This document shows positions 38,101-51,969 of a stretch of 64,000 nucleotides of DNA, in pieces. How positions within the stretch are numbered: the first letter of the stretch is position 1; each line of letters begins with the position of its first letter. Under the pieces are notes generated by a model, which saw only the letters and a program-made list of their open reading frames with translations, was not told the origin of the DNA and made no database searches. Location: the NCBI GenBank assembly GCA_964020085.1, contig OZ026608.1:21423812-21487811 (forward strand). Direction: 5' to 3'. Both the position numbers and the translations under genes were made by a program. This DNA comes from Micromussa lordhowensis. Lineage: Eukaryota > Cnidaria > Anthozoa > Scleractinia > Lobophylliidae.

Positions 38101-40385
38101 TCATGTCCTAACTACGATTTCCTTAAAGTGCCAACCTAGCAGAACATTTTGCTGCAAACCGCGCCTCTTAAAGTGCCCGTGAAGCCGAGCTATGTCAAAT
38201 TTGCCAAGGGGACCCCCAGCGCGCGTTTTCTGAAATTCTGCAAAGTTGGGACCAGGGAAAACTATTGCAAAAAGAAGGCCAAAAAAAACACCCTGGCGCC
38301 AATGTCATCATGTCCTAACTAGCATTTCCTTGAAGTGCCAGCCTAGCAGAACATTTTGCTTCAAACCGTGCCTCTTAAAGTGCCCGTGAAGCCGAGCTAT
38401 GTCAAATTTGCCAAGGGGACCCCCAGCGCGCGTTTTCTGAAATTCTGCAAAGTTGGGACCAGGGGAAACTACTGCAAAAAGAAGGCCAGAAAAAAACACC
38501 CTGGCGCCAATGCCATCATGTCGTAACTACGATTTCCTTGAATTGCCAACCTAGCAGAACATTTTGCTGCAAACCGCGCCTCTTAAAGTGCCCGTGAAGC
38601 CGAGCTATGTCAAATTTGCCAAGGGGACCCCCAGCGCACGTTTTCTGAAATTCTGCAAAGTTGGGACCAGGGGAAACTACTGCAAAAAGAAGGCCAGAAA
38701 AAACACCCTGGCGCCAATGCCATCATGTCCTAACTACAATTTCCTTGAAGTGCCAACCTAGCAGAACATTTTGCAGCAAACCGCGCCTCTTAAAGTGCCC
38801 GTGAAGCCGAGCTATGTCAAATTTGCCAAGGGGACCCCCAGAGCGCGTTTTCTGAAATTCTGCAAAGTTGGGACCAGGGGAAACTACTGCAAAAAGAAGC
38901 CCAGAAAAAACACCCTGGCGCCAATGCCATCATGTCCTAACTGGTATTTCCTTAAAGTGCCAACCTAGCAGAACATTTTGCTGCAAACCGCGCCTCTTAA
39001 AGTGCCCGTGAAGCCGAGCTATGTCAAATTTGCCAAGGGGACCCCCAGCGCGCGTTTTCTGAAATTCTGCAAAGTTGGGACCAGGGGAAACTACTGCAAA
39101 AAGAAGGCCAGAAAAAACACCCTGGCGCCAATGCCATCATGTCCTAACTAGGATTTCCTTAAAGTGCCAACCTAGCAGAACATTTTGCTTTAAACCGCGC
39201 CTCTTAAAGTGCCCGTGAAGCCGAGTTATGTCAAATTTGCCAAGGGGACCCCCAGCGCGCGTTTTCTGAAATTCTGCAAAGTTGGGACCAGGGGAAACTA
39301 CTGCAAAAAGAAGGCCAGAAAAAACACCCTGGCTTAAATGCCATCATGTCCTAACTACGATTTCCTTAAAGTGCCAACCTAGCAGAACATTTTGCTGCAA
39401 ACCGCGCCTCTTAAAGTGCCCGTGAAGCCGAGCTATGTCAAATTTGCCAAGGGGACCCCCAGCGCGCGTTTTCTGAAATTCTGCAAAGTTGGGACCAGGG
39501 AAAACTATTGCAAAAAGAAGGCCAAAAAAAACACCCTGGCGCCAATGTCATCATGTCCTAACTAGCATTTCCTTGAAGTGCCAGCCTAGCAGAACATTTT
39601 GCTTCAAACCGTGCCTCTTAAAGTGCCCGTGAAGCCGAGCTATGTCAAATTTGCCAAGGGGACCCCCAGCGCGCGTTTTCTGAAATTCTGCAAAGTTGGG
39701 ACCAGGGGAAACTACTGCAAAAAGAAGGCCAGAAAAAAACACCCTGGCGCCAATGCCATCATGTCGTAACTTCGATTTCCTTGAATTGCCAACCTAGCAG
39801 AACATTTTGCTGCAAACCGCGCCTCTTAAAGTGCCCGTGAAGCCGAGCTATGTCAAATTTGCCAAGGGGACCCCCAGCGCACGTTTTCTGAAATTCTGCA
39901 AAGTTGGGACCAGGGGAAACTACTGCAAAAAGAGGGCCAGAAAAAACACCCTGGCGCCAATGCCATCATGTCCTAACTACAATTTCCTTGAAGTGCCAAC
40001 CTAGCAGAACATTTTGCTGCAAACCGCGCCTCTTAAAGTGCCCGTGAAGCCGAGCTATGTCAAATTTGCCAAGGGGACCCCCAGAGCGCGTTTTCTGAAA
40101 TTCTGCAAAGTTGGGACCAGGGGAAACTACTGCAAAAAGAAGCCCAGAAAAAACACCCTGGCGCCAATGCCATCATGTCCTAACTGGTATTTCCTTAAAG
40201 TGCCAACCTAGCAGAACATTTTGCTGCAAACCGCGCCTCTTAAAGTGCCCGTGAAGCCGAGCTATGTCAAATTTGCCAAGGGGACCCCCAGCGCGCGTTT
40301 TCTGAAATTCTGCAAAGTTGGGACCAGGGGAAACTACTGCAAAAAGAAGGCCAGAAAAAACACCCTGGCGCCAATGCCATCATGT
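37900..40385 (+). repeat. 6-monomer tandem duplication (1,243 bp)
   Basis: Copy 1 is about 37900-39142 and copy 2 about 39143-40385, offset exactly 1,243 bp (6 x 207 + 1). Shared marks are TTTGCTTTAAACC (about 37942 and 39185), TGGCTTAAATGCC (about 38087 and 39330), GGAAAACTATTGC (about 38258 and 39501), AGTGCCAGCC with GCTTCAAACCGTGCC (about 38335 and 39578), CAGCGCACG (about 38633 and 39876), CCCAGAGCGCG (about 38837 and 40080) and AACTGGTATTTCC (about 38940 and 40183). Only a few single-base differences separate the copies. The +1 comes from one A7 run per unit. Confidence 0.93.
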
Positions 40386-43300
40386 CCTAACTAGGATTTC
40401 CTTGAAGTGCCAACCTAGCAGAACATTTTGCTGCAAACCGCGCCTCTTAAAGTGCCCGTGAAGCCGAGCTATGTCAAATTTGCCAAGGGGACCCCCAGCG
40501 CGCGTTTTCTGAAATTCTGCAAAGTTGGGACCAGGGGAAACTACTGCAAAAAGAAGGCCAGAAAAAACACCCTGGCGCCAATGCCATCATGTCCTAACTA
40601 AGATTTCCTTGAAGTGCCAACCTAGCAGAACATTTTGCTGCAAACCGCGCCTCTTAAAGTGCCCGTGAAGCCGAGCTATGTCAAATTTGCCAAGGGGACC
40701 CCCAGCGCGCGTTTTCTGAAATTCTGCAAAGTTGGAACCAGGGGAAACTACTGCAAAAAGAAGGCCAGAAAAAACCCTTTGGCGCCAATGCCATCATACC
40801 GTAACTAGGATTTCCTTAAAGTGCCAACCTAGCAGAACATTTTGCTGCAAACCGCGCCTCTTAAAGTGCCCGTGAAGCCGAGCTATGTCAAATTTGCCAA
40901 GGAGACCCCCAGCGCGCGTTTTCTGAAATTCTGCAAAGTTGGGACCAGGGGAAACTACTGCAAAAAGAAGGCCAGAAAAAACACCCTGGCGCCAATGCCA
41001 TCATGTTGTAACTAGGATTTCCTTAAAGTGCCAACCTAGCAGAACATTTTGCTGCAAACCGCGCCTCTTAAAGTGCCCGTGTAGCCGAGCTATGTCAAAT
41101 TTGCCAAGGGGACCCCCAGCGCGCGTTTTCTGAAATTCTGCAAAGTTGGGACCAGGGGAAACTACTGCAAAAAGAAGGCCAGAAAAAACACCCTGGCGCC
41201 AATGCCATCATGTCTTAACTAGTATTTCCTTGAAGTGCCAACCTAGCAGAACATTTTGCTGCAAACCGCGCCTCTTAAAGTGCCCGTGAAGCCGAGCTAT
41301 GTCAAATTTGCCAAGGGGACCCCCAGCGCGCGTTTTCTGAAATTCTGCAAAGTTGGGACCAGGGGAAACTACTGCAAAAAGAAGGCCAGAAAAAACACCC
41401 TGGCGCCAATGCTATCATGTCCTAATTAAAATTTCCTTCAAGTGCCAACCTAGCAGAACATTTTGCTGCAAACCGCGCCTCTTAAAATGCCCGTGAAGCC
41501 GAGCTATGTCAAATTTGCCAAGGGGACCCCCAGCGCGCGTTTTCTGAAATTCTGCAAAGTTGGGACCAGGGGAAACTACTGCAAAAAGAAGGCTAGGAAA
41601 AACACCCTGGCGCCAATGCCATCATGTCCTAACTAGGATTTCCTTGAAGTGCCAACCCAGCAGAACATTTTGCTGCAAACCGCGCCTCTTAAAGTGCCCG
41701 TGAAGCCGAGCTATGTCAAATTTGCCAAGGGGACCCCCAGCGCGCGTTTTCTGAAATTCTGCAAAGTTGGGACCAAGGAAAACTACTGCAAAAAGAAGGC
41801 CAGAAGAAACACCCTGGCGCCAATGCCATAATGTCCTAACTAGAATTTCCGTGAAGTGCCAACCTAGCAGAACATTTTGCTGCAAACTGCGCCTCTTAAA
41901 GTGCCCGTGAAGCCGAGCTATGTCAAATTTGCCAAGGGGACCCCCAGCGCGCGTTTTCTGAAATTCTGCAAAGTTGGGACCAGGGGAAACTACTGCAAAA
42001 AGAAGGCCAGAAAAAACACCCTGGCGCCAAAGCCATCATGTCCTAACTACGATTTCCTTGAAGTGCCAACCTAGCAGAACATTTTGCTGCAAACTGCGCC
42101 TCTTAAAGTGCCCGTGAAGCCGAGCTATGTCAAATTTGCCAAGGGGACCCCCAGCGCGCGTTTTCTGAAATTCTGCAAAGTTGGGACCAGGGGAAACTAC
42201 TGCAAAAAGAAGGCCAGAAAAAACACCCTGGCGCCAATGCCATCATGTCCTAACTACGATTTCCTTGAAGTGCCAACCTAGCAGAACATTTTGCTGCAAA
42301 CCGCGCCTCTTGAAGTGCCCGTGAAGCCGAGCTATGTCAAATTTGCCAAGGGGACCCCCAGCGCGCGTTTTCTGAAATTCTGCAAAGTTGGGACCAGGGG
42401 AAACTACTGCAAAAAGAAGGCCAGAAAAAACACCCTGGCGCCAATGCCATCATGTCCTAACTAAAATTTCCTTGAAGTGCCAACCTAGCAGAACATTTTG
42501 CTGCAAACCGCGCCTCTTAAAGTGCCCGTGAAGCCGAGCTATGTCAAATTTGCCAAGGGGACCCCAAGCGCGCGTTTTCTGAAATTCTGCAAAGTTGGGA
42601 CCAGGGGAAACAACTGCAAAAAGAAGGCCAGAAAAAACACCCTGGCGCCAATGCCATCATGTCCTAACTAGGATTTCCTTGAAGTGCCAACCTAGCAGAA
42701 CATTTTGCTGCAAACCGCGCCTCTTAAAGTGCCCGTGAAGCCGAGCTATGTCAAATTTGCCAAGGGGACCCCCAGCGCGCGTTTTCTGAAATTCTGCAAA
42801 GTTGGGACCAGGGGAAACTACTGCAAAAAGAAGGCTAGGAAAAACACCCTGGCGCCAATGCCATCATGTCCTAACTAGGATTTCCTTGAAGTGCCAACCC
42901 AGCAGAACATTTTGCTGCAAACCGCGCCTCTTAAAGTGCCCGTGAAGCCGAGCTATGTCAAATTTGCCAAGGGGACCCCCAGCGCGCGTTTTCTGAAATT
43001 CTGCAAAGTTGGGACCAAGGAAAACTACTGCAAAAAGAAGGCCAGAAGAAACACCCTGGCGCCAATGCCATAATGTCCTAACAAGAATTTCCGTAAAGTG
43101 CCAACCTAGCAGAACATTTTGCTGCAAACTGCGCCTCTTAAAGTGCCCGTGAAGCCGAGCTATGTCAAATTTGCCAAGGGGACCCCCAGCGCGCGTTTTC
43201 TGAAATTCTGCAAAGTTGGGACCAGGGGAAACTACTGCAAAAAGAAGGCCAGAAAAAACACCCTGGCGCCAATGCCATCATGTCCTAACTACGATTTCCT

Positions 43301-44143
43301 TGAAGTGCCAACCTAGCAGAACATTTTGCTGCAAACCGCGCCTCTTGAAGTGCCCGTGAAGCCGAGCTATGTCAAATTTGCCAAGGGGACCCCCAGCGCG
43401 CGTTTTCTGAAATTCTGCAAAGTTGGGACCAGGGGAAACTACTGCAAAAAGAAGGCCAGAAAAAACACCCTGGCGCCAATGTCATCATGTCCTAACTAAA
43501 ATTTCCTTGAAGTGCCAACCTAGCAGAACATTTTGCTGCAAACCGCGCCTCTTAAAGTGCCCGTGAAGCCGAGCTATGTCAAATTTGCCAAGGGGACCCC
43601 AAGCGCGCGTTTTTTCTGAAATTCTGCAAAGTTGGGATCAGGGGAAACTACTGCAAAAAGAAGGCCAGAAAAAACACCCTGGCGCCAATGCCATCATGTC
43701 CTAACTACAATTTTCTTGAAGTGCCAACCTAGCAGAACATTTTGCTGCAAACCGCGCCTCTTAAAGTGCCCGTGAAGCCGAGCTATGTCAAATTTGCCAA
43801 GGGGACCCCCAGCGCGCGTTTTCTGAAATTCTGCAAAGTTGGGACCAGGGGAAACTACTGCAAAAAGAAGGCCAGAAAAAACACCCTGGCGCCAATGCCA
43901 TCATGTCCTAACTAAAATTTCCTTAAAGTGCCAACCTAGCAGAACATTTTGCTGCAAACCGCGCCTCTTAAAGTGCCCGTGAAGCCGAGCTATGTCAAAT
44001 TTGCCAAGGGGACCCCCAGCGCGCGTTTTCTGAAATTCTGCAAAAATGGGACCAGGGAAAACTACTGCAAAAAGAAGGCCAGAAAAAACACCCTGGCGCC
44101 AATGCCATCATGTCCTAACTAAGATTTCCTTAAAGTGCCAACC

Positions 44144-44161
44144 CAGCAAAACATTTTGCTG
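44144..44161. other. Perfect dyad symmetry in a satellite monomer (8-bp arms)
   Basis: CAGCAAAA and TTTTGCTG are exact reverse complements separated by CA. The consensus monomer has the weaker form at monomer positions 39-56 (6 of 8 arm pairs match), and the common AGCAAAAC variant matches 7 of 8. The perfect form recurs at 46630, 48288, 48702, 52015, 53878 and 56983. Such a dyad could bind a dimeric protein or extrude as a small hairpin. No function is shown by the sequence. Confidence 0.8.
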
Positions 44162-47100
44162 CAAACCGCGCCTCTTAAAGTGCCCGTGAAGCCGAGCTAT
44201 GTCAAATTTGCCAAGGGGACCCCCAGCGCGCGTTTTCTGAAATTCTGCAAAGTTGGGACCAGGGGAAACTACTGCAAAAAGAAGGCCAGAAAAAACACCC
44301 TGGCGCCAATGCCATCATGTCCTAAGTAAAATTTCCTTAAAGTGCCAACCTAGCAGAACATTTTGCTGCAAACCGCGCCTCTTAAAGTGCCCGTGAAGCC
44401 GAGCTATGTCAAATTTGCCAAGGGGACCCCCAGCGCGCGTTTTCTGAAATTCTGCAAAGTTGGGACCAGGGGAAACTACTGCAAAAAGAAGGCCCGAAAA
44501 AACACCCTGGCGCCAATGCCATCATGTCCTAACTACGATTTCCTTGAAGTGCCAACCTAGCAGAACATTTTGCTGCAAACCGCGCCTCTTAAAGTGCCCG
44601 TGAAGCCGAGCTATGTCAAATTTGCCAAGGGGACCCCCAGCGCGCGTTTTCTGAAATTCTGCAAAGTTGGGACCAGGGGAAACTACTGCAAAAAGAAGGC
44701 CCGAAAAAACACCCTGGCGCCAATGCCATCATGTCCTAACTAGCATTTCCTTAAAGTGCCAACCAAGCAGAACATTTTGCTGCAAACCGCGCCTCTTAAA
44801 GTGCCCGTGAAGCCGAGCTATGTCAAATTTGCCAAGGGGACCCCCAGCGCGCGTTTTCTGAAATTCTGCAAAGTTGGGACCAGGGGAAACTACTGCAAAA
44901 AGAAGGCCAGAAAAAACACCCTGGCGCCAATGCCATCATGTCCTAACTACGATTTCCTTAAAGTGCCACTCTAGCAGAACATTTTGCTGCAAACCGCGCC
45001 TCCTAAAGTGCCCGTGAAGCCGAGCTATGTCAAATTTGCCAAGGGGACCCCCAGCGCGCGTTTTCTGAAATTCTGCAAAGTTGGGACCAGGGGAAACTAC
45101 TGCAAAAAGAAGGCCAAAAAAAACACCCTGGCCCCAATGCCATCATGTCCTAACTAGCATTTCCTTGAAGTGCCAACCTAGCAGAACATTTTGCTGCAAA
45201 CCGCGCCTCTTAAAGTGCCCGTGAAGCCGAGCTATGTCAAATTTGCCAAGGGGACCCCCAGCGCGCGTTTTCTGAAATTCTGCAAAGTTGGGACCAGGGG
45301 AAACTACTGCAAAAAGAAGGCTAGGAAAAACACCCTGGCGCCAATGCCATCATGTCCTAACTAGGATTTCCTTGAAGTGCCAACCCAGCAGAACATTTTG
45401 CTGCAAACCGCGCCTCTTAAAGTGCCCGTGAAGCCGAGCTATGTCAAATTTGCCAAGGGGACCCCCAGCGCGCGTTTTCTGAAATTCTGCAAAGTTGGGA
45501 CCAAGGAAAACTACTGCAAAAAGAAGGCCAGAAGAAACACCCTGGCGCCAATGCCATAATGTCCTAACAAGAATTTCCGTAAAGTGCCAACCTAGCAGAA
45601 CATTTTGCTGCAAACTGCGCCTCTTAAAGTGCCCGTGAAGCCGAGCTATGTCAAATTTGCCAAGGGGACCCCCAGCGCGCGTTTTCTGAAATTCTGCAAA
45701 GTTGGGACCAGGGGAAACTACTGCAAAAAGAAGGCCAGAAAAAACACCCTGGCGCCAATGCCATCATGTCCTAACTACGATTTCCTTGAAGTGCCAACCT
45801 AGCAAAACATTTTGCTGCAAACCGCGCCTCTTGAAGTGCCCGTGAAGCCGAGCTATGTCAAATTTGCCAAGGGGACCCCCAGCGCGCGTTTTCTGAAATT
45901 CTGCAAAGTTGGGACCAGGGGAAACTACTGCAAAAAGAAGGCCAGAAAAAACACCCTGGCGCCAATGTCATCATGTCCTAACTAAAATTTCCTTGAAGTG
46001 CCAACCTAGCAGAACATTTTGCTGCAAACCGCGCCTCTTAAAGTGCCCGTGAAGCCGAGCTATGTCAAATTTGCCAAGGGGACCCCAAGCGCGCGTTTTT
46101 TCTGAAATTCTGCAAAGTTGGGATCAGGGGAAACTACTGCAAAAAGAAGGCCAGAAAAAACACCCTGGCGCCAATGCCATCATGTCCTAACTACAATTTT
46201 CTTGAAGTGCCAACCTAGCAGAACATTTTGCTGCAAACCGCGCCTCTTAAAGTGCCCGTGAAGCCGAGCTATGTCAAATTTGCCAAGGGGACCCCCAGCG
46301 CGCGTTTTCTGAAATTCTGCAAAGTTGGGACCAGGGGAAACTACTGCAAAAAGAAGGCCAGAAAAAACACCCTGGCGCCAATGCCATCATGTCTTAACTA
46401 AAATTTCCTTAAAGTGCCAACCTAGCAGAACATTTTGCTGCAAACCGCGCCTCTTAAAGTGCCCGTGAAGCCGAGCTATGTCAAATTTGCCAAGGGGACC
46501 CCCAGCGCGCGTTTTCTGAAATTCTGCAAAAATGGGACCAGGGAAAACTACTGCAAAAAGAAGGCCAGAAAAAACACCCTGGCGCCAATGCCATCATGTC
46601 CTAACTAAGATTTCCTTAAAGTGCCAACCCAGCAAAACATTTTGCTGCAAACCGCGCCTCTTAAAGTGCCCGTGAAGCCGAGCTATGTCAAATTTGCCAA
46701 GGGGACCCCCAGCGCGCGTTTTCTGAAATTCTGCAAAGTTGGGACCAGGGGAAACTACTGCAAAAAGAAGGCCAGAAAAAACACCCTGGCGCCAATGCCA
46801 TCATGTCCTAAGTAAAATTTCCTTAAAGTGCCAACCTAGCAGAACATTTTGCTGCAAACCGCGCCTCTTAAAGTGCCCGTGAAGCCGAGCTATGTCAAAT
46901 TTGCCAAGGGGACCCCCAGCGCGCGTTTTCTGAAATTCTGCAAAGTTGGGACCAGGGGAAACTACTGCAAAAAGAAGGCCCGAAAAAACACCCTGGCGCC
47001 AATGCCATCATGTCCTAACTAAAATTTCCTTGAAGTGCCAACCTAGCAGAACATTTTGCTGCAAACCGCGCCTCTTAAAGTGCCCGTGAAGCCGAGCTAT

Positions 47101-48239
47101 GTCAAATTTGCCAAGGGGACCCCCAGCGCGCGTTTTCTGAAATTCTGCAAAGTTGGGACCAGGGGAAACTACTGCAAAAAGAAGGCCCGAAAAAACACCG
47201 TGGCGCCAATGCCATCATGTCCTAACTAGCATTTCCTTAAAGTGCCAACCAAGCAGAACATTTTGCTGCAAACCGCGCCTCTTAAAGTGCCCGTGAAGCC
47301 GAGCTATGTCAAATTTGCCAAGGGGACCCCCAGCGCGCGTTTTCTGAAATTCTGCAAAGTTGGGACCAGGGGAAACTACTGCAAAAAGAAGGCCAGAAAA
47401 AACACCCTGGCGCCAATGCCATCATGTCCTAACTACGATTTCCTTAAAGTGCCACCCTAGCAGAACATTTTGCTGCAAACCGCGCCTCCTAAAGTGCCCG
47501 TGAAGCCGAGCTATGTCAAATTTGCCAAGGGGACCCCCAGCGCGCGTTTTCTGAAATTCTGCAAAGTTGGGACCAGGGGAAACTACTGCAAAAAGAAGGC
47601 CAGAAAAAACACCCTGGCGCCAATGTCATCATGTCCTAACTAAAATTTCCTTGAAGTGCAAACCTAGCAGAACATTTTGCTGCAAACCGCGCCTCTTAAA
47701 GTGCCCGTGAAGCCGAGCTATGTCAAATTTGCCAAGGGGACCCCAAGCGCGCGTTTTTTCTGAAATTCTGCAAAGTTGGGATCAGGGGAAACTACTGCAA
47801 AAAGAAGGCCAGAAAAAACACCCTGGCGCCAATGCCATCATGTCCTAACTACAATTTTCTTGAAGTGCCAACCTAGCAGAACATTTTGCTGCAAACCGCG
47901 CCTCTTAAAGTGCCCGTGAAGCCGAGCTATGTCAAATTTGCCAAGGGGACCCCCAGCGCGCGTTTTCTGAAATTCTGCAAAGTTGGGACCAGGGGAAACT
48001 ACTGCAAAAAGAAGGCCAGAAAAAACACCCTGGCGCCAATGCCATCATGTCCTAACTAAAATTTCCTTAAAGTGCCAACCTAGCAGAACATTTTGCTGCA
48101 AACCGCGCCTCTTAAAGTGCCCGTGAAGCCGAGCTATGTCAAATTTGCCAAGGGGACCCCCAGCGCGCGTTTTCTGAAATTCTGCAAAAATGGGACCAGG
48201 GAAAACTACTGCAAAAAGAAGGCCAGAAAAAACACCCTG

Positions 48240-48900
48240 GCGCCAATGCCATCATGTCCTAACTAAGATTTCCTTAAAGTGCCAACCCAGCAAAACATTT
48301 TGCTGCAAACCGCGCCTCTTAAAGTGCCCGTGAAGCCGAGCTATGTCAAATTTGCCAAGGGGACCCCCAGCGCGCGTTTTCTGAAATTCTGCAAAGTTGG
48401 GACCAGGGGAAACTACTGCAAAAAGAAGGCCAGAAAAAACACCCTGGCGCCAATGCCATCATGTCCTAACTAAAATTTCCTTAAAGTGCCAACCTAGCAG
48501 AACATTTTGCTGCAAACCGCGCCTCTTAAAGTGCCCGTGAAGCCGAGCTATGTCAAATTTGCCAAGGGGACCCCCAGCGCGCGTTTTCTGAAATTCTGCA
48601 AAAATGGGACCAGGGAAAACTACTGCAAAAAGAAGGCCAGAAAAAACACCCTGGCGCCAATGCCATCATGTCCTAACTAAGATTTCCTTAAAGTGCCAAC
48701 CCAGCAAAACATTTTGCTGCAAACCGCGCCTCTTAAAGTGCCCGTGAAGCCGAGCTATGTCAAATTTGCCAAGGGGACCCCCAGCGCGCGTTTTCTGAAA
48801 TTCTGCAAAGTTGGGACCAGGGGAAACTACTGCAAAAAGAAGGCCAGAAAAAACACCCTGGCGCCAATGCCATCATGTCCTAAGTAAAATTTCCTTAAAG
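48240..48900 (+). repeat. Inner 2-monomer duplication (414 bp)
   Basis: Inside the third copy of the 12-monomer family a two-monomer piece is doubled. CTGCAAAAATGGG occurs at about 48183 and 48597, and CCCAGCAAAACATTTT at about 48286 and 48700, both offset 414 bp. After this point all downstream marks are shifted from the second copy by 2,072 bp instead of 1,658, exactly the added 414. It is a clear single-step gain. Confidence 0.88.
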
Positions 48901-51900
48901 TGCCAACCTAGCAGAACATTTTGCTGCAAACCGCGCCTCTTAAAGTGCCCGTGAAGCCGAGCTATGTCAAATTTGCCAAGGGGACCCCCAGCGCGCGTTT
49001 TCTGAAATTCTGCAAAGTTGGGACCAGGGGAAACTACTGCAAAAAGAAGGCCAGAAAAAACACCCTGGCGCCAATGCCATCATGTCCGAACTAGGATTTC
49101 CTTGAAGTGCCAACCTAGCAGAACATTTTGCTGCAAACCGCGCCTCTTAAAATGCCCGTGAAGCCGAGCTATGTCAAATTTGCCAAGGGGACCCCCAGCG
49201 CGCGTTTTCTGAAATTCTGCAAAGTTGGGACCAGGGGAAACTACTGCAAAAAGAAGGCCCGAAAAAACACCCTGGCGCCAATGCCATCATGTCCTAACTA
49301 GCATTTCCTTAAAGTGCCAACCAAGCAGAACATTTTGCTGCAAACCGCGCCTCTTAAAGTGCCCGTGAAGCCGAGCTATGTCAAATTTGCCAAGGGGACC
49401 CCCAGCGCGCGTTTTCTGAAATTCTGCAAAGTTGGGACCAGGGGAAACTACTGCAAAAAGAAGGCCAGAAAAAACACCCTGGCGCCAATGCCATCATGTC
49501 CTAACTACGATTTCCTTAAAGTGCCACCCTAGCAGAACATTTTGCTGCAAACCGCGCCTCCTAAAGTGCCCGTGAAGCCGAGCTATGTCAAATTTGCCAA
49601 GGGGACCCCCAGCGCGCGTTTTCTGAAATTCTGCAAAGTTGGGACCAGGGGAAACTACTGCAAAAAGAAGGCCAAAAAAAACACCCTGGCCCCAATGCCA
49701 TCATGTCCTAACTAGCATTTCCTTGAAGTGCCAACCTAGCAAAACATTTTGCTGCAAACCGCGCCTCTTAAAATGCCCGTGAAGCCGAGCTATGTCAAAT
49801 TTGCCAAGGGGACCCCCAGCGCGCGTTTTCTGAAATTCTGCAAAGTTGGGACCAGGGGAAACTACTGCAAAAAGAAGGCCAGAAAAAACACCCTGGCGCC
49901 AATGCCATCATGTCCTAACTAAGATTTCCTTAAAGTGCCAACCTAGCAGAACATTTTGCTGCAAACCGCGCCTCTTAAAGTGCCCGTGAAGCCGAGCTAT
50001 GTCAAATTTGCCAAGGGGACCCCCAGCGCGCGTTTTCTGAAATTCTGCAAAGTTGGGACCAGGGGAAACTACTGCAAAAAGAAAGCCAGACAAAACACCC
50101 TGGCGCCAATGCCATCATGTCCTAACTACGATTTCCTTGAAGTGCCAACCTAGCAGAACATTTTGCTGCAAACTGCGCCTCTTAAAGTGCCCGTGAAGCC
50201 GACCTATGTCAAATTTGCCAAGGGGACCCCCAGCACGCGTTTTCTGAAATTCTGCAAAGTTGGGACCAGGGGAAACTACTGCAAAAAGAAGGCCAGAAAA
50301 AACACCCTGGCGCCAATGCCATCATGTCCGAACTAGGATTTCCTTGAAGTGCCAACCTAGCAGAACATTTTGCTGCAAACCGCGCCTCTTAAAATGCCCG
50401 TGAAGCCGAGCTATGTCAAATTTGCCAAGGGGACCCCCAGCGCGCGTTTTCTGAAATTCTGCAAAGTTGGGACCAGGGGAAACTACTGCAAAAAGAAGGC
50501 TAGGAAAAACAACCTGGCGCCAATGCCATCATGTCCTAACAAGGATTTCCTTGAAGTGCCAACCCAGCAGAACATTTTGCTGCAAACCGCGCCTCTTAAA
50601 GTGCCCGTGAAGCCGAGCTATGTCAAATTTGCCAAGGGGACCCCCAGCGCGCGTTTTCTGAAATTCTGCAAAGTTGGGACCAAGGGAAACTACTGCAAAA
50701 AGAAGGCCAGAAGAAACACCCTGGCGCCAATGCCATAATGTCCTAACTAGAATTTCCGGGAAGTGCCAACCTAGCAAAACATTTTGCTGCAAACTGCGCC
50801 TCTTAAAGTGCCCGTGAAGCCGAGCTATGTCAAATTTGCCAAGGGGACCCCCAGCGCGCGTTTTCTGAAATTCTGCAAAGTTGGGACCAGGGGAAACTAC
50901 TGCAAAAAGAAGGCCAGAAAAAACACCCTGGCGCCAATGCCATCATGTCCTAACTACGATTTCCTTGAAGTGCCAACCTAGCAGAACATTTTGTTGCAAA
51001 CTGCGCCTCTTAAAGTGCCCGTGAAGCCGAGCTATGTCAAATTTGCCAAGGGGACCCCCAGCGCGCGTTTTCTGAAATTCTGCAAAGTTGGGACCAGGGG
51101 AAACTACTGCAAAAAGAAGGCCAGAAAAAACACCCTGGCGCCAATGCCATCATGTCCTAACTACAATTTCCTTGAAGTGCCAACCTAGCAGAGCATTTTG
51201 CTGCAAACCGCGCCTCTTAAAGTGCCCGTGAAGCCGAGCTATGTCAAATTTGCCAAGGGGACCCCCAGCGCGCGTTTTCTGAAATTCTGCAAAGTTGGGA
51301 CCAGGGAAAACTACTGCAAAAAGAAGGCCAGAAAAAACACCCTGGCGCCAATGCCATCATGTCCTAACTAACATTTCCTTGAAGTGCCAACCTAGCAGAA
51401 CATTTTGCTGCAAACCGCGCCTCTTAAAGTGCCCGTGAAGCCGAGCTATGTCAAATTTGCCAAGGGGACCCCAAGCGCGCGTTTTCTGAAATTCTGCAAA
51501 GTTGGGACCAGGGGAAACAACTGCAAAAAGAAGGCCAGAAAAAAACACCCTGGCGCCAATGCCATCATGTCCTAACTACAATTTTCTTGAAGTGCCATCC
51601 TAGCAGAACATTTTGCTGCAAACTGCGCTTCTTAAAGTGCCCGTGAAGCCGAGCTATGTCAAATTTGCCAAGGGGACCCCCAGCGCGCGTTTTCTGAAAT
51701 TCTGCAAAGTTGGGACCAGGGGAAACTACTGCAAAAAGAAGGCCAGAAAAAACACCCTGGCGCCAATGCCATCATGTCCTAACTAAAAGTTCCTTGAAGT
51801 GCCAACCTAGCAGAACATTTTGCTGCAAACCGCGCCTCTTAAAGTGCCCGTGAAACCGAGCTATGTCAAATTTGCCAAGGGGACCCCCAGCGCGCGTTTT

Positions 51901-51969
51901 CTGAAATTCTGCAAAGTTGGGACCAGGGGAAACTACTGCAAAAAGAAGGCCAGAAAAAACACCCTGGCG

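Larger units (their letters stand above)
41590..51800 (+). repeat. 12-monomer higher-order family, two full and two altered copies
   Basis: Full copies lie at about 42836-45321 and 45322-47600, offset 2,486 bp (12 x 207 + 2). Marks are GGCTAGGAAAAAC (about 42832 and 45318), AACAAGAATTTCCGTAAAG (about 43080 and 45566), CTCTTGAAGTGCC (about 43343 and 45829), a T6 run after GCGCGCG (43610 and 46096), CTGCAAAAATGGG (about 44039 and 46525) and CTCCTAAAGTGCC (about 45000 and 47486). The T6 run is two bases too long and explains the +2. A third copy (about 47600-49900) lacks four monomers at its head (offset 1,658) and has gained two in the middle (offset 2,072 afterwards). A fourth partial copy begins near 50498 with GGCTAGGAAAAAC. 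A shorter forerunner at about 41594-42835 is offset 1,242 bp. Confidence 0.88.
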
